A stretch of DNA of 64,000 nt, taken from contig CBDDBH010000031.1 in NCBI GenBank assembly GCA_965225625.1, positions 186,001-250,000 on the forward strand, read 5' to 3'. Below, piece by piece: positions 36,104 to 45,081 of the stretch. Position 1 is the first letter of the stretch. Every line of letters begins with the position of its first letter. The notes under the pieces were generated by a model, which worked only from the letters and a program-made list of their open reading frames with translations, did not search any database and was not told where the DNA came from. Position numbers and translations under genes: made by a program. Origin of the DNA: CBDDBH01 sp965225625. GTDB lineage: Bacteria; Pseudomonadota; Gammaproteobacteria; JADZEE01.

Positions 36104-36311
36104 CTAGATTGCGACGAAAGCGGCCATGCTCACCGCGGTAATCCACTCCTCTCGACGGCAATGCATCAGCAGCTTCTTCACCGCTACGTAAAATCCGTAA
36201 CAGGCAAGGCACAGCCGCACATCAGGATGCGGTTGGTCTGGGTCGGACAAGATACTTTGACCTCGCGTTCACAGCAGACACACGCCCAGGGTTCTATGTG
36301 CGTACCGTAAC
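36104..36311 (-). pseudogene. Zinc-ribbon remnant, frameshifted and without start
   Basis: On the minus strand one frame gives PWACVCCEREVKV. Another frame gives RLCLACYGFYVAVKKLL and continues to a TAG just before the ribosome site of the 35705-36094 gene. The CxCC...CLxC layout mirrors the locus at 34776. No start codon is present in the first frame. Confidence 0.35.
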
Positions 36312-36403
36312 CTCAACCGGCTATCTATTGGGTTAGCTAGGGGCGCAATCTGGGGTGGGGAATATCCTGCATACATTGAGCATTCGACTAACGCGGTAGT
36401 TGC

Positions 36404-36419
36404 CTATACTTAACGTATG
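36404..36419 (+). promoter_or_regulatory. CTATACTT box abutting the nuclease start codon
   Basis: CTATACTTAACGTATG: the TATACT hexamer at 36405-36410 places the expected start of transcription on the ATG at 36417, so the message would be leaderless. No ribosome site is present upstream of the ATG. Confidence 0.5.
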
Positions 36420-37073
36420 CGCTTCGCTTCCATTCTCGTTTTCGTCTTTGTCACGTTACCCTGCAGCGCACAAACCTATTACGGCAAAGTCGTCGGGGTT
36501 ACCGACGGCGATACACTGACGTTGCTGACATCTGAAAAGCGGCAAATCAAAGTTCGTCTGGCGGAGATAGGTACACCCGAACGCAGGCAGCCTTGGGGTA
36601 GCAGAGCCAAGCAGGCGCTCTCCGACTTAGCCTTCGGAAAAGAGGCGCGTGTCGAATACATGGATACAGACCGGTATGGCCGGATGGTGGGCCGGGTCTA
36701 TGTTGGCAATACCGATGTGAACGCCGAGCTAATAAGGGGCGGTCATGCCTGGGTATATCGGCAGTACGTTACCGATCGAAGTCTGTTTGCCTACGTAGAA
36801 CAGGCCAAAACTAACGGACGAGGCTTATGGGGACTTCCTGAAGCCCAAGTACCGCCCTGGGAATGGCGGCGCGGGACCAAGACCGCCCGTAGCAGCGCGA
36901 ACAGAACTCAGGCAAGTTTTGCGACGGAGGCTGTGGCCTTTACGTGCGGCACTAAGACTTACTGTCGAGAAATGACCTCCTGCAAGGAAGCCATGCTTTA
37001 TCTAAAGGACTGCGGCCTAACGCGGCTGGACGGAGATAGTGATGGGGTGCCGTGTGAGAAGTTGTGCCGATAA
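36417..37073 (+). CDS. Secreted thermonuclease-family protein with excalibur motif
   Basis: This 218-residue protein has a signal peptide (residues 1-18, FASILVFVFVTLPCSAQ) and a staphylococcal-nuclease domain: VVGVTDGDTLTLL, VRLAEIGTPE (catalytic Arg), EYMDTDRYGRMVGRV, ELIRGGHAWVYRQY and a final ANGRGLW-like segment. The C-terminal 40 residues form a cysteine-rich excalibur calcium-binding motif ending DGDSDGVPCEKLC. It probably degrades nucleic acid outside the cytoplasm in a Ca2+-dependent way. There is no Shine-Dalgarno; see the adjoining box. Confidence 0.9.
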   Translation: MRFASILVFVFVTLPCSAQTYYGKVVGVTDGDTLTLLTSEKRQIKVRLAEIGTPERRQPWGSRAKQALSDLAFGKEARVEYMDTDRYGRMVGRVYVGNTDVNAELIRGGHAWVYRQYVTDRSLFAYVEQAKTNGRGLWGLPEAQVPPWEWRRGTKTARSSANRTQASFATEAVAFTCGTKTYCREMTSCKEAMLYLKDCGLTRLDGDSDGVPCEKLCR

Positions 37074-37111
37074 CTTAGCACCACCGTACTGCGTTAATCG
37101 CTATTAAGCCG

Positions 37112-37258
37112 ATGTGGAAGCTGCTTGGTCGTGTTCTCTGCGGGCTAGGATTCCACGATTTTAGAGTTATCGACGTGACGTTCGGATTCGGAGAGGGCGG
37201 CAGCGTCGAACACTTCGAATGTCGCCGTTGCGACCTGCTAATCACGCGCCACGGGTGA
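37112..37258 (+). CDS. Small phage-type zinc-ribbon protein (48 residues)
   Basis: MWKLLGRVLCGLGFHDFRVI with a later CRRCD pair and a lone N-terminal Cys resembles DUF1660-like phage proteins. It stands in a short gap after the nuclease gene. Function unknown. Confidence 0.5.
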   Translation: MWKLLGRVLCGLGFHDFRVIDVTFGFGEGGSVEHFECRRCDLLITRHG

Positions 37259-37501
37259 GTCCGCGCGGGGTGCATTTGCTGAAATTGATATACGAGCGGT
37301 TTGCGACTACCTTTCTGATTAAGAAAACGTAGTCCCGACAATTCGGGAAAGTGACTGGAATGATATACGGACAATACTGTCCGTTGATCACCTGTTAGGC
37401 TTCAAGCAAAACACCGAATGAACGTCGGTTGTCCAAACCACGCGTCTTGTGTCTACGTTATACAATGGGGTTCGAAGCAGTACGAAGAGGTGGTGAATGG
37501 T

Positions 37502-37618
37502 ATGGGCAAAGAACGCAAACCGAATAAAGAAGCGAAGAAGAAATCGGCTGTAACTCCGAAAGAGCGAAAGGCGTTGAAAAAAGCCAAGAAGGACACTTCT
37601 AAGACTCGATCGCACTGA
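37502..37618 (+). CDS. Lysine-rich micro-protein (38 residues)
   Basis: MGKERKPNKEAKKKSAVTPK continues in a strongly basic, low-complexity tail ending KTRSH. GAGGTGG lies about 12 bases upstream. The charge suggests nucleic-acid or ribosome association; similar Lys-rich small proteins are common but uncharacterised. The longer open frame upstream (from 37418) has no such signal. Confidence 0.5.
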   Translation: MGKERKPNKEAKKKSAVTPKERKALKKAKKDTSKTRSH

Positions 37619-37863
37619 AGTATTTTTGCGCGGCTCAGCTTAGCCGTTGAGGCTGTAGGATAAGTCGCGCGACAAAAATGGAGAGAAGTTCGACCTCGTC
37701 AGTTGCGCTGTAAGTAACGTTCTCTAGTGGAGCAATAGTTTTGAGACCCACGAATCTGGCATTTTTGCGGTGCGCCGGACTTTTTCTACAGCCTCGTAAG
37801 GAGCCAGGAAATATTCCCAACCCAGAATGCGCCACGGGCTAAATGCATTCCAGCTACCAGAGC

Positions 37864-37879
37864 CTATACTTTAAGCATG
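37864..37879 (+). promoter_or_regulatory. Third CTATACTT box, no gene behind it
   Basis: CTATACTTTAAGCATG matches the boxes at 32455 and 36404, but the ATG is followed two codons later by TAA. Its original gene may have been lost. Confidence 0.4.
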
Positions 37880-37896
37880 TATTAAGTTGTCAGTAG

Positions 37897-38043
37897 TCAC
37901 GGAAATACTTTTTGATTTGGTCGTCGGGTTTCATTGTTTATCTCGGGCACCAGCATCTTTAGCCGCTCCATCCGCGAGCAGGTGTTGCACACGCCGTAGA
38001 GGTGGTGGTCGTTGAGGTCGGCGAGGGTTTCGAGGGCGAGCAT
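37897..38043 (-). CDS. Small CxxC protein (48 residues)
   Basis: MLALETLADLNDHHLYGVCN leads into CNTCSRMERL and a basic tail. It resembles the N-terminal piece of phage or transposon-borne zinc proteins that bear one CxxC pair. It may be truncated, since a second pair is missing. Confidence 0.4.
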   Translation of the reverse strand: MLALETLADLNDHHLYGVCNTCSRMERLKMLVPEINNETRRPNQKVFP

Positions 38044-38090
38044 CGTTGGTCGGATTAACCGAGGCCCCTCAGCACGGAACTACTTGGTAT

Positions 38091-38651
38091 TCATGGTCGG
38101 AGGTTGCTTAAGCCGTTCTTCACCCGGTCCTGAACTGACTCAGGGGTAGTAATGTTGTTGTCTATCGGCACAATTGTAATCCGTTGAGCATCATGGAAAA
38201 CCGCGATGTCGGAGCGTGGTCCTTCCGACAGCGAGATCGGTTCCCAGATCATGCTGGAGACGAGGGTTTCGGGATCGCCGGTATTCCTGAAACTATATCT
38301 GATGCCCTTATCAGGACCACGGCCTTGCTCTACGAAAGCGAGGCCAGCGATCTCTGACGGCGCCAGCGGCGGGTAGTTTATGTTGAGAGCGACGCCCGTC
38401 GGCAACCAGAAACCGTTTTCATCGCGCAATGCTTCTATGAGACGTAAAGCGAATCCGGCTATGTTCGCGAAGTGTCGTTCGTAGGCCCCGCGGTCGCCTT
38501 TTGCTATTTCGGGTACGTCGGTATTGAATGCGAGAGCGGTAATAGGTTGTGGTGCCATGGCAAGCGGCGCAGTTACCGCGGCAAGCGCCGCTCCCACGGC
38601 GCCGACTGAAGACCCGGTGCCGCTACCACTGCGGTTGGTGAGCGGAGCAAA
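38091..38651 (-). pseudogene. SurE-like 5'/3'-nucleotidase, N-terminally truncated
   Basis: The open frame carries the C-terminal two thirds of a SurE-type phosphatase: a GSGTGSSVGAVGAALAAV loop region, ALRDENGFWLPTGVALNINYP and SSMIWEPISLSEGPRSDIAV. The normal N-terminus with the LxTNDDG metal site is absent. A TGA closes the frame upstream at 38652, and the only start is a GTG at 38597, giving 168 residues. It is likely non-functional. Confidence 0.6.
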
Positions 38652-38710
38652 TCACCGAGTGCAAGCGGATTGCAAAAGAGAATCCAAAAAATGTTCGTCC
38701 GCATGCAAGG

Positions 38711-38890
38711 ATGCTGGAGATCGCAGTACAGGAATTGAAAGATCAAGAACGTGCCAGAGTGCTGTTGAATAGGGGAAAGGCGGCACTTCGTGATGAGGGT
38801 AGCAGGGAAGATCTTCAAACAACTTATGATTTTTTGGTGTCGAGCGTGGTTTCCCACAGGCGCCGAGGTCGGAGACATCTGAGTGGCTGA
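38711..38890 (+). pseudogene. Decayed hypothetical gene fragment
   Basis: A frame that is open from 38642 reads ITECKRIAKENPKNVRPHAR, then MLEIAVQELKDQERARVLLN, which looks like a real helical protein, but no start precedes it and it ends in an unlikely basic tail. A further protein-like tail (GDYIPIRPDPDQREA) occurs in another frame up to about 39035. The low-complexity end suggests an old frameshift. Confidence 0.35.
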
Positions 38891-39265
38891 AGGTTATTAG
38901 GTCCAGAGGCCGGTCAGAGGTGATTATATTCCCATTCGACCCGATCCGGACCAACGCGAAGCGACTACTCTAACGTCCGCTTTGAAAAATATTGGAAAAT
39001 TTGCAACAGCAATTTTAGCGGCGCTTCTGACCTAATCGACGCTAAAAGGTCGGACCCCGGTGCTACAATCTCCTAGCCAGTATTCGGGGAAGATGGGTTG
39101 GCCGACTTCATCGTACATCAGCTCTACCAGCGCCAGATGTTCCGTATCATAGCGGCACACCTGGCGGTGGCGTTGGTGCTGTGGCAGGTAGTGACCGCGA
39201 CCCGTCGTGCCTTTGAATGCACCAATAACTTTCAGCAGTCCCTCTTCTGGATCCACTTGCGGGAC

Positions 39266-39361
39266 TTACACCACAGCGGCTGCGGCGTGCAATACCTGTC
39301 GATCCGCTATCCCGAGCGGTTGGCTGAAGCGGGGATCGAACCGTCGGTGGATAGCGTCGGG
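39266..39361 (+). mobile_element. IS3-family transposase (OrfB) fragment
   Basis: LHHSGCGVQYLSIRYPERLA, then EAGIEPSVDSVG, is the DDE-region sequence of IS3-group OrfB (normally HHSDRGVQY...GIEPSVGSVGDSYDN). The catalytic Asp of HHSD has been replaced and the frame ends before the final Glu region. Only about 32 codons remain and no inverted repeats are visible. Confidence 0.75.
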
Positions 39362-39422
39362 ATCAATTCTTCCGGTTCAGCTAGGCCGACATATCATAGT
39401 TAAATTCTCCAGGAGGACGAAC

Positions 39423-40013
39423 ATGGCTTCTCATGTGCTCGAACCAAAGACTGCAACCGCCTTGGTCGTAAAAGAGGGGCAACGGATACGCATCAGTGAT
39501 GTAGATGGCGAGCAGGTCGCGGACTTCGTATGCTTTTCGGAGCACGACCACGGCGAACGATTCTCTCAGGCGAAAACCCGTGTACGCAATTGGAACGTGC
39601 GGATAAGCACAGGAAATGAACTCATCTCCAATCGCGACAATGTGATGTTTACCATCGTCGATGATAACGTCGGTACTCACGATATTATGATGTCGGGCTG
39701 TCATTCCTACGTTTACGAGCACGTTTTCAAAGTAGGGCCGCGTAACGGCTGTCTCGAAAACCTCGGCACCTCGCTTATGCCGTATGGCATCTCGAAAGAC
39801 GACATTCCTGATCCCTTCGATATTTTTATGGATACAGGCATAACCGAAACCGGGGAACTGTATATTGGTAAAGCGCCGTCAACCGCTGGTGACTATATCG
39901 ATCTGCGTGCGGAGATGGACTGCCTCGTGGCGGTCAGTGCGTGTCCGGACGACTTGAGCGATTGTAATGGCGGAAAATGCACACGCATTGCCGTTGAGGT
40001 TCTCGATAGCTAA
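39423..40013 (+). CDS. DUF1989 urea carboxylase-associated protein
   Basis: The ATG at 39423 has an AGGAGGA ribosome site and gives 196 residues. Family blocks: ISDVDGEQVADFVCF, ERFSQAKTRVRNW, LISNRDNVMFTIVDD, THDIMMSGCHSYVYEH and the terminal cysteine cluster SACPDDLSDCNGGKC, possibly a metal site. Members accompany urea/guanidine carboxylase or amide catabolism genes; none is adjacent here, only an MFS carrier. The open frame upstream to 39207 belongs to the IS3 remnant region. Confidence 0.88.
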   Translation: MASHVLEPKTATALVVKEGQRIRISDVDGEQVADFVCFSEHDHGERFSQAKTRVRNWNVRISTGNELISNRDNVMFTIVDDNVGTHDIMMSGCHSYVYEHVFKVGPRNGCLENLGTSLMPYGISKDDIPDPFDIFMDTGITETGELYIGKAPSTAGDYIDLRAEMDCLVAVSACPDDLSDCNGGKCTRIAVEVLDS

Positions 40014-40234
40014 TCAGTATCAGCTGTTCGCATACGTGATTTTCGAATCGAATGAGCAAGGACCTCGTCACGATAAACGACTAGCCATCATGAACCGCTT
40101 CAGGATCCCACTGCTTCAATTGACCGGCAAGTCATCACGTCCGGTACACACGTCGGCGTGGAACGTCGGCGGACTGGCGCGCTACGAGTGGCCGGCTTTG
40201 TCGCACGTTCGACCTCTCGGGCGACGTCTTCGGG

Positions 40235-41500
40235 ATGCTTTCGCCCGGCTGTATTTTCGGCATGGTCGAGGATTACTACGGCCGTCCCCGCTGGGAGCGA
40301 CGGCTGATTATTGAAGGTCCCCTGAAGCTGTTGACCGGGCGCGGCGCCAGGCAGGTAGACGTCAACAGCATTCCGTCGTTTTCCGCGGCCATGGTCATGG
40401 CCGTGATCGGCCCCGCCGTGTTCCTGGTGCAGCCTGAGTGGGTCAAGGGCCTGGTCCTGTACGCCGGCTTCAGTGACGCCCAGGCGGGTCTGATCGCAAG
40501 CGCCGAGATGTGGGGTATGTGTGTCGCCACCGTCGCCATGAGTGTCGTTGCACCCCGTGTCGACTGGCGCAGCGCCTTAGCCGTTTCGCTGCTCGCCGTG
40601 ATCGCCGGTAATCTGCTGACGCTCGCGATCTCCGGGTCCCAGGCCTTCGCCGCGCTGCGATTCGGCGTAGGCCTCGGCACTGGCGTGATCGTGTCGTTGA
40701 GCTTTACCGTCGTAGGACTCACCGCGAAACCCGATCGCGGCTTCGGCTTCATCATGGTGTGGACGCTGGTCTACGCTGCGCTCGCGACATCGCTGATGCC
40801 GTTCCTCTATGCCAGCGCCGGCGTGGCCGGCGCAGTCCTGTTCTTCACCGTCCTCACCGCCTGCGGGCTCCCGTTCGTGCGACTGCTGCCTGCGTCGGGC
40901 GGGGACCAAGTTCGGACCGCGGGTGCACAGCGGTTGGGGCGGGGCTTCATTGCAGTGGGTCTGGTGGCGCTACTTGCCTATTTCGTTGGCCTGGGTGCGG
41001 TGTGGGCATATATCTCCTTGATTGGCATCGCCGGTGGACTCTCGGAGCAGCAGGTCGCTAACAGCGTTGCGCTCGCGCAGTTTGCCGGCATTGCTGGCGC
41101 CCTGACCGCCGTAGCGCTCGGTTCACGCTACGGGCGAGCCGCGCCGCTGGCGCTCGGTATCCTGGCGGGTGTGCTGTCGATCTGGCTGATGTCGCAGTGG
41201 AGTTCGGTAGCGATGTTCGGTGTCGCGGTCGTCCTGTTCGTTTACGCGTGGAACGTGGCACACCCGTATCTGCTTGGCGCCATGGCGAGCTTCGATGCCG
41301 CCGGCCGCGTGGTGGTCTACGCCGTGGCGCTACAGATGCTCGGTCTCGCCACCGGCCCGATGCTGGGCGGAGCCATCATCTCCAGCGGCGACTACGACGC
41401 GATATTGTGGTTGGGGATGGCGCTCTACGCCACTGCCGTGGCGCTGATCCTCCCGCCGGTCCTGGCGCGGGGGCGGGTAGCCGAGCCGGACCTGTCGTAG
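40235..41500 (+). CDS. Major facilitator superfamily transporter
   Basis: The longest form has 421 residues. The membrane part begins near residue 50 (SAAMVMAVIGPAVFLV), so an ATG at 40391 giving 369 residues is an equally good start. About 11-12 hydrophobic helices are visible, with MFS-like GFSDAQAGLIASAEMWGM between helices 1 and 2. The substrate is unknown. Codon use is markedly GC-rich compared with the preceding cargo zone. It lies 220 bases after the DUF1989 gene, which may be functionally linked. Confidence 0.85.
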   Translation: MLSPGCIFGMVEDYYGRPRWERRLIIEGPLKLLTGRGARQVDVNSIPSFSAAMVMAVIGPAVFLVQPEWVKGLVLYAGFSDAQAGLIASAEMWGMCVATVAMSVVAPRVDWRSALAVSLLAVIAGNLLTLAISGSQAFAALRFGVGLGTGVIVSLSFTVVGLTAKPDRGFGFIMVWTLVYAALATSLMPFLYASAGVAGAVLFFTVLTACGLPFVRLLPASGGDQVRTAGAQRLGRGFIAVGLVALLAYFVGLGAVWAYISLIGIAGGLSEQQVANSVALAQFAGIAGALTAVALGSRYGRAAPLALGILAGVLSIWLMSQWSSVAMFGVAVVLFVYAWNVAHPYLLGAMASFDAAGRVVVYAVALQMLGLATGPMLGGAIISSGDYDAILWLGMALYATAVALILPPVLARGRVAEPDLS

Positions 41501-42025
41501 GAGATCCTATGTTGCCACCAAAACCAAAATAAGCTGAAGTACCAAGCGAGACTGCGCAATTGGTCCACTTCTGTTAATTGTTGCTCACTCCGATGGCTGT
41601 AGACGAGGCGGCCAATCTCTGTATTCCCCGCCAAACCCTGAAATGTTTGCACCTGCATTTGCACAGTATGCTAGGCCGAAAGTGAGGGTTGTCCGGCAAC
41701 TCACGACCCGAACCGGCCGGTTGAAGCATCGCTAATCCAATGCCCGCTCTGACTTCGGGGAGCCGTGACTCCGTCGCATCGTCCGTCGCGGTCGACCGCG
41801 GCATCGGGCTTACCGCTACATAACTTGCCTTGGCTGGCCAAGACGATGCATTGGTGACAGACGCTCACCCAGGCCTTACCGGTGCCACCCAGCGTAAGTC
41901 GAAGTCGTCCTTGAACACGGCATTATCAACCCATGCAGTCGCTATCAACGCCATAGGAGATTAGAGTTCAACGTGTGCGCATACCCTAGCGCCCCTTGAC
42001 GGACAGCTTTTGGGGCTGTCAGCCG
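41501..42025. other. Intergenic stretch without an intact gene
   Basis: No credible gene is present. On the minus strand a few protein-like pieces in different frames (LIATAWVDNAVFKDDF, then RAGIGLAMLQPAGSG) might be remains of a regulator, but the evidence is weak. Confidence 0.4.
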
Positions 42026-42077
42026 AAGGCACAACCACTGGTAACCACCCTGGGTTACCAGTGGTTGTGCCTTTTTT
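42026..42077 (+). terminator. Very strong Rho-independent terminator with 21-bp perfect stem
   Basis: Bases 42026-42046 pair without a mismatch to 42053-42073 around a 6-base loop, followed by TTTTTT (42072-42077). It is oriented to stop rightward transcription from the MFS side, 15 bases before the histidine kinase remnant. Confidence 0.9.
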
Positions 42078-42092
42078 GTGGAATAATGGACT

Positions 42093-44618
42093 GTGACTGT
42101 CATTGATCTATTGAAGGTCAGACTGGACCGCGACGATGCCGAGCCGCTATCAGCCGGTGGAACGGGCGACAGTAATGCGGCCAGCGCGCCAGCCGCACTA
42201 TCCCGAACCGAGCCCGCGGGTCGCGACGCTCCAATCACAGAGGTCGGATCTGCAAATCCCCAGCAAGTGGTCACGCAGGCTAATGATCGCCTTAAAGAAC
42301 GACAGTGCGACCTACTCTTTGGACACGCGCGTCTGGGGGGGGGGTGGGGCTCAGTCGCCACAGCACTGGTGGTCGTGAGTCTCTTATGGTCGGTAACGTC
42401 CCACGCGCTTCTCTTACGGTGGATCGCGCTGTTTTTGCTGACGGGCGCAGTCGTTGCTTTTTCGGCGCATGTGCGCTCAATTTTCGCGTTCTCGATACCA
42501 GCGATCTTGCCGTACGCCGCCTACTTGTTGCTGGTCGGTAACATACCGATGGTGGTCCTGGGCGGCGCTCTGCTGACGTTCCTGGGTTTCGTTACCTCCA
42601 TCGCGTTGAATGAACAGAACGATTTTCTTCGGCACTTTGCAACTGAGCAAGAAAATACACGATTGGCCACGCAGTTGGCGGCGCAAAAGCATGTCACACA
42701 GACACTCAATGCGGTATTAGAGACGCGGGTGCGCCAGCGAAGAGCAGAGCTGAAGCACGAAATTATCGAGCGACAGAAGGAAATTGAAGCTCGAAAGAAT
42801 ACTGAAAATAGACTCAGACTCTCTGAAGAGATTGTCGATACATCCCTCGATTTAAACTCGGTTGTCGATAAGAACTATCGTTATTTGACGGTGAACACGG
42901 GCTATGTGCAGGCATTCGGGGAGACAAAGGAGTCGTTTATTGGCAAATGCGTCGCGGATCTCGCAGGCATGGACGTTTTCGAAAATCAGTTAAAGCCGCT
43001 GATTGACCGTGCACTGCAGGGTGAATCGCTGGTGAGCGAGTATTGGCTTGAGTACCCAAATCACGGTAAGCGTTACATGGAAGCGCGTTACGAGCCGTAT
43101 CGAGACCGGGGCCGCCGTCATCATCAACGTACGTAATATCACACCGCGCCCGCAGGCTGAAGATGCGCTACGAGAAAGCGAAACGGAGCATAGAGCCCTG
43201 TTTGACAATGCTCCACTGGGTATCGCGCTGTTTGATTTGCAAGGGCGACTGATGCGCGCGAACCCCGCATTCCATCGTATCTTTGGTTATCGTTGGGGTG
43301 AGGACGACCTGGTGGGCAAGACAGTGAAGGAGTTCTCTCATCCGGACGATGCGCCGCTGGCTGGGCAGGACGAGATGTTCGAGACTGAAAAGCGCTATGT
43401 GCGCAAAGACGGCTCAGTCATATGGGGACAAATCAACGTTTCGCTCGTGCGCGATGCACACGGTGAGCCGGTCTACACTGTGGGTCACGTCCAGGACATC
43501 ACTACCCGAAAGCAGGCGGAGCAAAACACTCAACAAGAGCGTCGCACACTACAAGCTGGCCGAGCAAGTCGGGCAGCTTGGCTACTGGGAGTGGGACGTG
43601 CAATCAAATCTCTTGCTCTCCTGCTCAGAGCAATGTGCGCGCATTTTTGGAATGACCGTTGATGAGATATTCGCCAAGTTTGCAACTTTTCAAGGCAATC
43701 TCAGCGTCATTCATCCCGAGGATCGCGAGCAATACGATCAGGCAATCAACGTCGTCCTGGGGAAACAATCTAATCTAGATATTGAATACAGGATCGTGAC
43801 AAGCACGGGGGCTACGCGTTGGGTGCACGACATCGCGGAGGTGGAATTTGATGCCAACGGCAACCCAATGAGATCGTTCGGCACGCTGCAGGACATCACG
43901 GCACAAAAGCAATCCGAACAGGCGCTCGCCGAATCGGCCGCGTGGGCCGCGACAGGGCGCATGGTAGCGCGGGTCGCGCACGAGATAAACAACCCGTTGG
44001 CGGGCATCAAAAACTCATTTTTGCTGCTCAAGGGCGGAATTCCCGCTGACTACAAGTACTACCCATACGTGGGCCGGGTCGAACGGGAACTCGATCGCAT
44101 TTCGAAGCTCATACGTCAGCTGCTCGATCAGTATCGACCTGTCGAACCCGACGAGCGGGATGTCGAGTTTGGCCCAGCTCATCGACGATGTCAGACTAAT
44201 GCTCGAACCGATGTGTCGAGAACATGAAGTGTCGGTAACCGGGCAACGACCCGTGGGAGTCGTCGTTCGGATCTTGGATAGTGTGGTCCGCCAAGCGCTA
44301 TTCAATGTGCTTGGCAACGCGATTAAGTTCTCGCCCCCCGGGGGCGAAGTGAGTCTGGATGCGAGTATAATCATGGACACAATCACGATTAGCGTGACGG
44401 ACCATGGGCCAGGTGTTGATCCCAGCGAAGCTAAGCAGATATTCGAGGCGTTCTATTCGGGCGGTAAAGCAAGCTCGCCCGGATTAGGGCTTGGATTGTC
44501 GGTCTCCAGAAACCTGCTTGAAAACATTGATGGCACACTGACATATGAGAGTACTCCCGGGGTCGCGACAACATTTACTATTGAAGTACCGCACAGTTTC
44601 ATCCCGGCAGCAGAGTGA
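42093..44618 (+). pseudogene. PAS-domain sensor histidine kinase with three frameshifts
   Basis: The joined product would have N-terminal membrane helices (about residues 90-170, RWIALFLLTGAVVAFSAH onward), a coiled linker, three PAS domains (SLDLNSVVDKNYRYLTVN; LFDNAPLGIALFDLQGRL; GYWEWDVQSNLLLSCSE), and a kinase core. The H box is MVARVAHEINNPLAGIKNS, the N box VLGNAIKFSPPGG, the G boxes DHGPGV and GLGLGLSVS. The reading frame changes near 43100, near 43540 and near 44155, so no functional protein can be made. No response regulator is adjacent. Confidence 0.9.
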
Positions 44619-44769
44619 CGGCCGAGCCTGACTTTAACCCAGGTATTTCCGATGAGCAGCTAATGTAAAATGCTAACTGTCGGCAGCTAACATCAGTATG
44701 AGTATGTACCGTGACTTTATTTCAGCACAAGCAACACATGCTCCCACACGCCGTCCGTGGAGGGGATTC

Positions 44770-44824
44770 AAGGGGTCAGATCTCTTGAATCCCGGCGAAC
44801 GTATTCCAAGAGATCTGACACCTT
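44770..44824. repeat. Inverted repeat GTCAGATCTCTTG / CAAGAGATCTGAC
   Basis: Thirteen perfect base pairs (44775-44787 with 44807-44819), extended by AAGG/CCTT outside with one bulged G. The 19-base centre is GC-rich. Each arm contains AGATCT, itself palindromic. This resembles a REP-like or miniature element end rather than a terminator, since no T-run follows. Confidence 0.65.
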
Positions 44825-44889
44825 GAACCTTGCTATTGTGACGTTTGCCTTCGTGGCGATGGGCGGGGCGCCGCCGCCTCAATTGTGGT

Positions 44890-45045
44890 GCAGGCGAGGG
44901 CGACGGCCCGGGCCCGTTTCTGGCCAGTCTCGCGCTGCTGGCCGGCGGCAGCTATCCGGGCGTCGGCTTGTATGCCGGTGGGCTGAGCATTCTTTCTCTG
45001 GTCTTTGTGATCCGCGCTGCTCGTCGCGGTGATGGTGACGCCTGA
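44890..45045 (+). pseudogene. Possible C-terminal tail of a membrane transporter
   Basis: The frame GPFLASLALLAGGSYPGVGL, then YAGGLSILSLVFVIRAARRG, has the look of the last two helices of an MFS carrier. No start or earlier domain precedes it. Confidence is low. Confidence 0.35.
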
Positions 45046-45081
45046 AGGCCGCTGGACGCCCTCGCAACGCGCACGACGACA

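Larger units (their letters stand above)
44619..45081. other. Non-coding stretch with an inverted repeat and a gene tail
   Basis: No intact gene. It contains the inverted repeat at 44770-44824 and a short transporter-like coding tail at 44890-45045. Confidence 0.5.

Noticed and set aside
27972..39000. Integron cassette array with attC sites
   Set aside because: Genes lie on both strands with irregular gaps, and no recurring RYYYAAC/GTTRRRY boxes were found.
39032..39256. Minus-strand ORF of 74 codons near the IS3 remnant
   Set aside because: It looks protein-like in part but no family could be recognised and it lies in decayed DNA.
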